Below the pieces are notes generated by a model. That model did no database searches and had not been told where the DNA came from. It saw nothing but the letters and a program-made list of their open reading frames with translations. The translations under genes were made by a program, and so were the position numbers. This document shows, piece after piece, positions 1 to 5,874 of a DNA stretch of 5,874 nucleotides. The stretch is from positions 1 through 5,874 of the forward strand of contig DAHXOQ010000187.1 in the NCBI GenBank assembly GCA_027364815.1, written 5' to 3'. This stretch comes from Acidobacteriaceae bacterium. Its GTDB lineage: Bacteria; Acidobacteriota; Terriglobia; Terriglobales; Acidobacteriaceae. Numbering within the stretch: the stretch's first letter is position 1; each line of letters begins with the position of its first letter.

Positions 1-23
1 GGTATGCGGCGAGGCGCACCGAG

Positions 24-572
24 ATGGAAGCTGACTGGGAGATTGAGATTGGCGAAGAGGCACCGGTGATTGACGCTGCGTGGAGTGGGCTGATTGACCT
101 GCGCTCCGGGCCTGAGCGCGTGAATGAAGTGAGTGAGTGCGCGGGTTTCACGGCGTTGAGGCAAACGCTGCTGAGTTTGAATGGAGCGCAATCGGCGGTG
201 TGGAGTTCGAAGTGCGACTCTTGGGCGGTGGAAGATTTTGCAGAGTTTGACCGCGATGAATTTGAAGCTGCCGAGAGCGACACGCATGCGATTACCTGCT
301 ACATCGATCTTTTGCCGCGCGAGAGAAACGCGTGGAAGAAGGCAGAGAGCGCGATTCAGTTTTGCAGCGAGGTTGTGGAGCAACTGAAGGCGGTGACATT
401 GAAAGCGGCTCGGGTGGAGTTGGTTCTGCGGCGGGCGGTTTTCGCAGAAGGCGAAGAAGCGACGGGGATCACGGCTTACGTGACGGGCTGCGGCACTAGT
501 GAAGAGGCGGCGCGGGTGCGGCTGGGTGATGCGTTGGATTCCTTCACACGAACGCTCGCTCAGCACCCGTAA
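24..572 (+). CDS. Hypothetical acidic protein, possibly 5'-truncated by the window edge
   Basis: I do not recognise a named family, so no function is given. The product is about 182 residues, rich in Glu and Asp, without a signal peptide or membrane segment, so it is probably cytoplasmic. The N-terminal part (residues 1-30) holds a Trp/Ile/Glu-rich stretch with WEIEIG and an APVIDAAW segment. The middle has two Cys and several Trp. The C-terminal third reads as alternating helix and strand (VELVLRRAVF, GITAYVTGCG). The ATG at 24 is chosen because GAGG at 11-14 lies nine bases upstream. However, the same frame is open to base 3 with no stop, so the true start may lie outside the window. The stop (TAA) lies 22 bases before the tRNA gene. 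Overall shape and composition resemble uncharacterised Acidobacteriota proteins, which is a recollection and not a search result. Confidence 0.7.
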   Translation: MEADWEIEIGEEAPVIDAAWSGLIDLRSGPERVNEVSECAGFTALRQTLLSLNGAQSAVWSSKCDSWAVEDFAEFDRDEFEAAESDTHAITCYIDLLPRERNAWKKAESAIQFCSEVVEQLKAVTLKAARVELVLRRAVFAEGEEATGITAYVTGCGTSEEAARVRLGDALDSFTRTLAQHP

Positions 573-579
573 ATAAAGA

Positions 580-585
580 TAGAAT
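580..585 (+). promoter_or_regulatory. Possible -10 box for the tRNA-Arg gene
   Basis: TAGAAT matches the sigma-70 -10 consensus at five of six bases and ends nine bases before the mature tRNA 5' end, a plausible place for a tRNA promoter. I see no convincing -35 hexamer at the expected distance, which would fall inside the end of the preceding coding region. This is weak evidence on its own. Confidence 0.3.
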
Positions 586-594
586 GGAATATGC

Positions 595-671
595 GGGCGA
601 GTAGCTCAACTGGACAGAGCACCGGCCTTCTAAGCCGGGGGTTGTAGGTTCGAGCCCTACCTCGCCTACCA
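595..671 (+). tRNA. tRNA-Arg (anticodon UCU), CCA encoded
   Basis: A full cloverleaf folds by eye. The acceptor stem GGGCGAG (595-601) pairs with CTCGCCT (661-667), with one G-U at the first pair. The D stem GCTC (604-607) pairs with GAGC (617-620) around a nine-base loop. The anticodon stem CCGGC (622-626) pairs with GCCGG (634-638). The seven-base loop CTTCTAA places TCT at 629-631 as the anticodon, with T before and A after it. The variable loop is five bases. The T stem GTAGG (644-648) pairs with CCTAC (656-660) around TTCGAGC. The discriminator is A668 and CCA is encoded at 669-671. The tRNA would read AGA and AGG arginine codons. It lies alone between the hypothetical gene and the efflux operon on the same strand. 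Confidence 0.97.
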
Positions 672-791
672 TTTAAAAATTTCTTAATGAATCAGCAGAT
701 ACGGCGTAATTGGCTGAAAAGATGCACCAAATATCGAATTCACTCGCATTTTCTGTAACAAATTCACCTCTCAGTGTCTTTGTTCAGATGT
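672..791 (+). promoter_or_regulatory. AT-rich gap that probably holds the efflux operon promoter
   Basis: About 120 bases between the tRNA and the outer-membrane factor start are clearly richer in A and T than the flanking genes and contain no supportable gene. No hexamer pair stands out: TTGGCT (710-715) followed after 16 bases by TATCGA (732-737), or TGTAAC (754-759) alone, are only weak sigma-70 candidates. The 7-mer AATTCAC occurs twice, at 737-743 and 761-767, 24 bases apart. This could be a regulator binding element or chance. I see no GC-rich hairpin plus T-run that would act as a terminator after the tRNA. Read-through from the tRNA promoter into the operon is therefore also possible. 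Confidence 0.3.
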
Positions 792-2174
792 ATGCATTCA
801 CACAAAAGCATTCTTGCTGAAAAATCATTCCCGAGGCGTGTACTGCTGCTGGCATTTGTTGTCTGTTTGCTGGCAATTTCGGCTCGGGCGCAGGAGCCGC
901 TGACGCTTCAACAGGCCATCCATGCGGCTCTTCAACACAGCCCACAGGCGGCAATCGCCAATGCCGACAAGAACGAGGCGAAAGCTTCGGCCTCCATGGC
1001 GCGAAGCCAACTGCTGCCACAACTGAATTTCACTGAAGACATCTCACGCGGGAACGACCCGGTGTATGTTTTTGGGACGCGCTTGCGGCAGCAGAACTTC
1101 ACGCAGGCGGATTTTTCATTGGACGCGCTGAACTTCCCTTCGCCAGTTGGAAATTTTGCAACGCGTTTCTCCGGCTCGTGGATGGCATTTGATTCTTTCA
1201 AGACTCAGAAGCAGATTCACAGCGCTGACCTGATGCGCGCCAGTTCCGCATCGAGCGCGCAAGCCGTTGACCAGCAGATTGTGCTTCGCGTTGTGGCGGC
1301 GTACCAGGCTGTGCTTTTTGCGCAGCGTGAGATTGAGGTTTCGCGGCACGAGCAGGATACGGCGGCTGCGCTGCTGGCATCGGTTGATGAGCATGTGAAG
1401 GCCGGGCTTGCCGTTGAGTCAGATCGCATGTCGGCTGAAGTGAATGCGGCGGCACGCAAGCAGGAGTTGATCAGCGCCGAGGGAGATTTGGAACTGGCGT
1501 GGGCCGGGTTGGCCGAGGCAATGGGGTCAAGTGAAGTTCAACGCAGCGAGCTCAAGCCCATTGAGTCGCACGAGTTTCCGCAGACACAACTGGAGCAGGA
1601 GATTGCGACGGCTCTCAAAACGCGCCCCGATCTGAAGGCGCTTGGAGAGGCACGTTCTGCTGAAGCTTCAAACCTCAGTGCGGTGAAATCGGAGTTTGGT
1701 CAGCATGTAAGCGCGTATGTAAACTGGGAGCTCGACAAGAGTTCGTTCGCGGGCACGGGCGGGAACAACTGGGTAGCCGGAGTGCAGATCAGCATTGACA
1801 TTCTGCCGCTGGGCAAGCGCAGCCAACTGGCGCACGAGAGCGCAGTGAAGCAGAAGGTGGATGCGCAAGTTTCTGCTTCGTCGCTCCATGTGCGCATGGA
1901 AGTGAGCCAGGCGCACATTCGCTTGCAGACGGCGCAACTCAGCAAGCAGACAGCCGAAGCGGCGATGCAGCAATCTTCCGAGAGCCTGCGCATTTTGAAA
2001 AACAGGTATGGCGCGGGACTGGCCACCATCACCGATCTGCTGCGCGCCGAAGATGCCGAGCGGCAGAGTCAAACCAATTACTGGCATGCTGTTTACGGCA
2101 ATGCCCTGGCTTATGCTGATCTACTTTCCGCCACAGGGACACTGACGCCCGAAGCTGCGGAGGAGTTGCAATGA
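792..2174 (+). CDS. TolC-family outer-membrane efflux channel (outer-membrane factor)
   Basis: This is the outer-membrane exit duct of a tripartite efflux pump. From ATG 792 the protein has 460 residues, usual for the family. Residues 1-33 form a Sec signal peptide: a basic n-region ending in Arg-Arg, a hydrophobic core, and ARA before QEP as the likely signal peptidase I site. Two outer-membrane efflux protein (OEP) repeats follow, at about 37-240 and 260-450. Each is a long helical stretch rich in Ala, Gln, Glu and Ser with a beta-strand segment. The duplication is visible in the paired motifs AGLAVESDRMSAE (about 204-216) and AGLATITDLLRAE (about 408-420). RPDLKAL (278-284) is the common opening of the second repeat. 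No lipobox is evident, so it is TolC-like rather than an OprM-type lipoprotein. The start is uncertain: a GTG in the same frame at 774 adds six residues, and neither start has a clear Shine-Dalgarno sequence. Its stop overlaps the next start (ATGA, 2171-2174). The substrate is unknown. Confidence 0.93.
   Translation: MHSHKSILAEKSFPRRVLLLAFVVCLLAISARAQEPLTLQQAIHAALQHSPQAAIANADKNEAKASASMARSQLLPQLNFTEDISRGNDPVYVFGTRLRQQNFTQADFSLDALNFPSPVGNFATRFSGSWMAFDSFKTQKQIHSADLMRASSASSAQAVDQQIVLRVVAAYQAVLFAQREIEVSRHEQDTAAALLASVDEHVKAGLAVESDRMSAEVNAAARKQELISAEGDLELAWAGLAEAMGSSEVQRSELKPIESHEFPQTQLEQEIATALKTRPDLKALGEARSAEASNLSAVKSEFGQHVSAYVNWELDKSSFAGTGGNNWVAGVQISIDILPLGKRSQLAHESAVKQKVDAQVSASSLHVRMEVSQAHIRLQTAQLSKQTAEAAMQQSSESLRILKNRYGAGLATITDLLRAEDAERQSQTNYWHAVYGNALAYADLLSATGTLTPEAAEELQ
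2159..2165 (+). promoter_or_regulatory. Strong ribosome binding site fixing the adaptor start at 2171
   Basis: GGAGGAG lies five bases before the ATG at 2171, inside the last codons of the TolC-like gene. It is a near-perfect Shine-Dalgarno sequence. It shows that the adaptor gene starts at 2171, upstream of the amber codon, rather than at one of the in-frame GTG codons after it. Confidence 0.8.
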
Positions 2175-2299
2175 AGAGTTTTCTACCAGGGAGTTTGATT
2201 GTTCTTGCGTTCGTGATGGCGGGTTGCCATGGCGATGAGTCCACGCGACCTGCAACGGTTGAAACCGCGCAGGCGCACGTAGTCACGAGCCAGCAGCAG

Positions 2300-2302
2300 T
2301 AG
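2300..2302 (+). other. In-frame amber stop codon (codon 44) in the adaptor gene
   Basis: TAG is in frame with the ATG at 2171 and with the open frame that runs to 3277. It follows CAG CAG CAG (2291-2299) and is followed by GTA. One C-to-T change at 2300 would turn a fourth CAG into TAG. No other stop or frameshift occurs in the gene. Confidence 0.95.
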
Positions 2303-3262
2303 GTACCGCTGCTGATTCACTCCACCGGAACCGTTCACGCGCGAGAGTCTTCCACCCTCACCGCGCAGGTGCCGGGCCGCATTGTGCAGGTTCTGGTGCG
2401 CGAGGGAGATATAGTGAAGGCCGGGCAAACATTGGTTGTGCTGGATGATGCCACCATGCGCGCACAAGCTGACCAGGCGCAAGCCGGCGTGAAGGCCGCG
2501 GAGAGCGAACAGGCCGCAGCACAATCTGATGCGCGACTTGCCGCCAGCACGCTCGAACGCTACCGCAAGCTTGAAGCGGAAAAGAGCGTCAGCCCGCAGG
2601 AGAGGGATGAGGGGTCGCGTCGCGCTGAAGCAGCACAGGCGCGGCTTGAAGCAATCCGCGCTCAAGGCGCTCAAGCACAGGCGCAGGAAAGAAGCGCGCG
2701 CACGATGCTGAGTTACACACGCGTGACGGCGCCTTTTGCCGGTGTCATCACGGCGCGCATGGCTGATCCCGGAACACAAGCAGCGCCGGGTGTGCCCCTG
2801 CTTCAAATCGACCAGGCCGGGCAGCTTCAACTGCAAACCTCCGTCGATGAATCAGCGATCCAGGCAATTCACAAAGGGATGAAGTTGCAGGTCGCAATCG
2901 ACAGCGCGGCCTTGAATTTGACTGGCGTGGTTGCGGAGATTCTTCCCGCAGCCGACCCGGGCAGCCGCAGTTTTCTAGTCAAGATTGATTTGCCCGCGTC
3001 CACGCAGTTGCGTGCAGGCCTCTACGGCACGGCGGATATTCCCAACGGCACGCATGAGGCGATTCTCGTTCCACGCACTGCTGTTGTTCTGCGCGGATCT
3101 CTGAAGTGCGTCTACGTATTAGATGCGCAAGGTATCGCGCAATTGAGAACCATCACGCAAGGCTCAGCGAATGGCAACCTGGTTGAAGTTCTTTCCGGCA
3201 TTTCAGCGGGCGAAAAACTCATTGACGCGCCCTCCGACCGCGATTTTGCAGGCAAGCGCATT

Positions 3263-3267
3263 GAGGG
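3263..3267 (+). promoter_or_regulatory. Ribosome binding site for the RND permease
   Basis: GAGGG lies six bases before the ATG at 3274, within the last codons of the adaptor gene. With the ATGA overlap at 3274-3277 it supports this start and suggests translational coupling to the adaptor. Confidence 0.65.
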
Positions 3268-3273
3268 TCAGCT

Positions 3274-5874
3274 ATGAATCCAAACAAGCAGCATGATCTT
3301 GGAATCGCAGGCCGACTTGCGCAAACCTTTCTCAACTCCAAACTGACGCCGCTCATTATTGCTGCGTCGCTGGCCATCGGCGTCTTTGCGGTGGCAATCA
3401 TTCCACGCGAAGAAGAGCCGCAGATTCTTGTTCCCATGCTGGACATCGCAACAGCGATGCCCGGTGCGTCGCCGGCAGAAGTGGAAGAACGCGTCACGCT
3501 GCCAATTGAAAATCTCGTACACCAGATCTCGGGTGTCGAATATGTCTATTCGACTTCGAGTCCGGGGCAGAGCCTGGTGATTGTGCGTTTTCTTGTGGGC
3601 ACACCGCAGGAAGATGCGCTGATCAAGGTCTACAGCAAGCTTTACTCGAATTTTGATCGCATGCCGCCGGGTGTAACGCAGCCGCTGATCAAGGCGCGGT
3701 CGATTGACGATGTGCCGATCCTAGCGATGACGCTGTGGGGCGACCACTATGACGGTTACCAACTCCGCGCCATCGCGGCCGAGATGCAGCACCACGTCGA
3801 GCAAGTCGACGATGTCTCTGAGACCAATATCATCGGCGGACTACCACGCACGATGCGTGTCGTTCTCAGCACAGAAAAGCTCAATGCGTATGGTCTCTCG
3901 CCGCTCGCGATTGTCGGCCATCTGCAGGCAGCCAACGCCAGCGTGCAGGCGGGCAGTATCGCGCAAAATAATCAGGAGATTCGCGTTGATGCGGGCAACC
4001 TCTTCACAAAGCGTGAAGATCTGGAAGCTGTCGTCGTTGGCGTTGTTCGCGGGCGTCCCGTATACCTGCGCGATGTTGCCGACAAAATTGTTGACGGCCC
4101 AGCCGATCCCGCCGATTACGTTCTCTTCGGCAACGCGAATCATCAATACCCTGCCGTCACGCTGACCGTATCCAAGCGCAAGGGAACCAACGCAACTGAC
4201 ATCTCGAACGCGGTTCTCAAACGTGTCGCCGAGATGAAGGGCGTAACCATACCCAACGACGTAACAGTAACCACGACGCGCAATTATGGCGATACAGCGA
4301 AGCACAAATCGGATGAATTGCTGGAGCATCTGCTCCTTGCTACTCTCTCCGTCACATTCCTGGTCGCGATCTTTCTGGGCTGGCGTGAATCAGGTGTAGT
4401 GCTGCTGGCAATTCCGGTCACTCTCGCTCTCACGCTCTCCATTTTTTACTTCCTTGGCTACACGATCAACCGCGTCACGCTTTTCGCGCTCATCTTCAGC
4501 ATCGGCATTCTTGTGGATGACGCAATCGTTGTGGTTGAAAACATGGTGCGCCATTTCAGGCTGCCGGAGAATCACGGCCGCTCCATGAGCACGGTGGCAG
4601 TTGAGGCGGTAGCAGAGGTGGGCAATCCAACCATCCTCGCCACCTTTGCCGTCATCGCCGCTGTACTGCCGATGGCCTTTGTGCGTGGACTCATGGGTCC
4701 CTATATGCGTCCAATCCCCGTCGGTGCATCTGCGGCGATGCTCTTCTCGCTGATGGTCGCGTTTGTGGTTTCGCCGTGGGCGGCGATGCGCATTCTCGGC
4801 AAGCACCTTGAAGGCGCAAAGATTCTGGAACCGGAAACCGAAAACTGGCGCACGCGACTTTACCGTCGCATCATGACGCCGCTGATTCAATCAGCCCGCA
4901 CCCGCATGCTCTTTTTTGCCGGAGTCATTGTGCTGCTTTTGATCTCGGTCGCGTTTGTTCCTCTAGGTTTGGTGCGCGTGAAGATGCTGCCATTCGACAA
5001 CAAGAGCGAACTGCAGGTCATCATCAACATGCCCGACGGCACTCCGCTTGAAGAGACTGCGCGCGTGGCTCAGGCGCTTGGAGTAGAGCTGGCCCGTCAG
5101 CACGACGTGCTCAACTATCAGACTTATACCGGCACATCCGGCCCGTACAACTTCAACGGACTGGTGCGGCACTACTACATGCGCCATCTGTCGAATCAGG
5201 CGGATATTCAGGTCAATCTGTTGCCAGCCGATCAACGTCACGATCAAAGCCATGTGATTGCCAAGCGGTTGCGTCCATTGCTGATCGCCATCGGCAATCA
5301 ATACGGCGCGCGCATTCAGGTCAGCGAGGTTCCACCAGGACCTCCTGTTGTTCAGACTCTCGTCGCCGAGGTTTACGGTCCTGATCTCGCCGGGCAAACG
5401 CAGGTGGCAAACCAGATCAAGACCATCTTCAAAAACACTGCGGGAGTTGTTGACACGGATTGGTACGTTGAAGATCCGCAACCGCGGCTTGTGATGCGTG
5501 TGGATGAAGTGAAAGCAGCGCAGCATGGAATTGCAGTTTCTGATGTGGCGCATTCGCTGGCGCTTGCCATCTCAGGCGCTCAGGTAGGTTTGCTGCACGA
5601 TCAAAATGCGCGTGAAGCTGTGCCTACGATTGTTGAATTCGATCGCGCAGATCGATCGTCGGAGCAGGGGCTGAAGAATATTCGTTTGCCGGGCGCCGAC
5701 GGCACGATGGTTTCGCTTGGCGAGTTGGTCATTGTAGAACACAAGACGATCGAGCCCAGCATTTATCACAAGAACATGCGCCGTGTTGTCTATGTGACTG
5801 GCGATGTCGCCGGAGTTATCGAGAGCCCTGTCTACGCAATCCTGAAAATGAACAAGGATCTTGACCATCTGACG
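3274..5874 (+). CDS. RND efflux transporter permease, AcrB-like, cut off at the right window edge
   Basis: This is the inner-membrane, proton-driven pump of the tripartite system. The frame is open for 867 codons to the last base, with no stop; family members are usually about 1030-1100 residues, so roughly the last fifth is missing. Visible parts: TM1 (about 24-43) followed by PREEEPQI; a first large periplasmic loop (about 44-345) with the PGASPAEVEERVTLPIE segment; TM2 to TM6 (about 350-500); TM7 (about 545-566); and most of the second periplasmic loop. TM4 holds GILVDDAIVVVEN (411-423). Asp415 and Asp416 correspond to the proton-relay pair Asp407/Asp408 of AcrB. This argues for the hydrophobe/drug exporter type and against the CusA/CzcA metal type, which lacks the double Asp. 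SIDDVPI (134-140) and the run GPYNFNGLVRHYY (625-637) recall a subgroup seen in environmental bacteria. The TM10 lysine of the relay would lie beyond the window. The substrate is unknown. Confidence 0.95.
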   Translation, partial: MNPNKQHDLGIAGRLAQTFLNSKLTPLIIAASLAIGVFAVAIIPREEEPQILVPMLDIATAMPGASPAEVEERVTLPIENLVHQISGVEYVYSTSSPGQSLVIVRFLVGTPQEDALIKVYSKLYSNFDRMPPGVTQPLIKARSIDDVPILAMTLWGDHYDGYQLRAIAAEMQHHVEQVDDVSETNIIGGLPRTMRVVLSTEKLNAYGLSPLAIVGHLQAANASVQAGSIAQNNQEIRVDAGNLFTKREDLEAVVVGVVRGRPVYLRDVADKIVDGPADPADYVLFGNANHQYPAVTLTVSKRKGTNATDISNAVLKRVAEMKGVTIPNDVTVTTTRNYGDTAKHKSDELLEHLLLATLSVTFLVAIFLGWRESGVVLLAIPVTLALTLSIFYFLGYTINRVTLFALIFSIGILVDDAIVVVENMVRHFRLPENHGRSMSTVAVEAVAEVGNPTILATFAVIAAVLPMAFVRGLMGPYMRPIPVGASAAMLFSLMVAFVVSPWAAMRILGKHLEGAKILEPETENWRTRLYRRIMTPLIQSARTRMLFFAGVIVLLLISVAFVPLGLVRVKMLPFDNKSELQVIINMPDGTPLEETARVAQALGVELARQHDVLNYQTYTGTSGPYNFNGLVRHYYMRHLSNQADIQVNLLPADQRHDQSHVIAKRLRPLLIAIGNQYGARIQVSEVPPGPPVVQTLVAEVYGPDLAGQTQVANQIKTIFKNTAGVVDTDWYVEDPQPRLVMRVDEVKAAQHGIAVSDVAHSLALAISGAQVGLLHDQNAREAVPTIVEFDRADRSSEQGLKNIRLPGADGTMVSLGELVIVEHKTIEPSIYHKNMRRVVYVTGDVAGVIESPVYAILKMNKDLDHLT

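Larger units (their letters stand above)
2171..3277 (+). pseudogene. RND membrane fusion protein (periplasmic adaptor), interrupted by an in-frame amber codon
   Basis: This gene would encode the adaptor linking the RND pump to the TolC-like channel, 368 residues if the TAG at codon 44 were read as an amino acid. Residues 1-19 are a lipoprotein signal: Lys at position 2, a hydrophobic core, and lipobox VMAGC with Cys19 as the lipidated residue. The amber codon follows three Gln codons. Beyond it the frame is intact to 3277: first half of the lipoyl-like domain (about 52-93, with VREGDIVKAGQ), a coiled-coil hairpin (about 95-180, Ala/Gln/Glu/Arg-rich with turn EKSVSPQERDEG), second lipoyl half (about 183-214, RVTAPFAGVI), beta-barrel (about 215-290), and membrane-proximal domain (about 297-368). 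Starting at the first in-frame GTG after the stop (2369) gives 302 residues without signal peptide or the first lipoyl strands. Such a product could not be exported by the usual route. The gene overlaps both neighbours by ATGA. It may be a recent pseudogene, a sequencing error or a suppressed stop; sequence alone cannot decide. Confidence 0.85.

Noticed and set aside
595..671. tRNA-Arg as an integration site for a genomic island
   Set aside because: tRNA 3' ends are frequent attachment sites, but I found no second copy of the tRNA 3' segment, no integrase and no mobile gene in the window.
672..690. Rho-independent terminator after the tRNA
   Set aside because: The AT-rich stretch has no GC-rich stem and no proper T-run.
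2300..2302. Pyrrolysine coding or programmed stop read-through at the TAG
   Set aside because: Adaptor proteins of this family have no known need for pyrrolysine, and the site lies in a linker just after the signal peptide. The TAG GTA context does not match the well-known CAA TAG CAA read-through signal. A point mutation or error is simpler.
2634..2683. Short repeats of GCACAGGCGC within the adaptor
   Set aside because: They encode the repeating Ala-Gln-Ala pattern of the coiled-coil hairpin and are explained by protein composition.
2183..2836. 217-residue open frame on the minus strand across the adaptor gene
   Set aside because: It overlaps the adaptor frame, whose domain pattern is clear. 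The antisense product has no recognisable domain and is rich in Arg, Cys and Leu. It does not explain the amber codon.
4390..4890. Long open frame on the minus strand inside the RND gene, with similar ones at 3841-4329, 4963-5553 and 5572-5868
   Set aside because: They lie opposite a continuous, clearly homologous RND coding frame. Their translations are His/Arg-rich and low in recognisable motifs, as expected from antisense shadows of a GC-rich gene.

Overview
The window looks like a chromosomal segment of a GC-rich Gram-negative bacterium. It encodes an outer-membrane channel, a lipoprotein-type periplasmic adaptor and an RND pump, which together require two membranes. The style of the RND protein and of the first hypothetical protein reminds me of Acidobacteriota (Terriglobia), but that placement is inference from memory and was not searched.

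Layout from left to right: (1) a hypothetical acidic protein of about 182 residues at 24-572, whose frame stays open to the left window edge; (2) a complete tRNA-Arg(UCU) gene at 595-671 with encoded CCA; (3) a short AT-rich non-coding gap at 672-791, the likely place for the promoter of the genes that follow; (4) a three-gene, same-strand operon in the order outer-membrane factor (792-2174), membrane fusion protein (2171-3277), RND permease (3274 to the right edge, cut off). Both junctions in the operon are ATGA stop/start overlaps, and each downstream start has a good Shine-Dalgarno sequence, so the genes are probably translationally coupled.

Together the three proteins would form a tripartite proton-driven efflux pump: the RND trimer in the inner membrane, the adaptor bridging the periplasm, and the TolC-like channel in the outer membrane. 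The RND protein carries the double-aspartate TM4 motif typical of the AcrB-like drug and hydrophobe exporters rather than of the CusA/CzcA heavy-metal group. The substrate cannot be read from the sequence.

The most notable feature is an in-frame amber codon (TAG, 2300-2302) at codon 44 of the adaptor gene. It separates a well-formed lipoprotein signal peptide from an otherwise intact adaptor domain. It directly follows three CAG codons and is one C-to-T change away from a fourth. As read, the pump lacks an exportable adaptor unless the stop is suppressed or is a sequencing error. I see no mobile element, CRISPR array or previously undescribed system here; apart from the amber codon this is an ordinary efflux locus.
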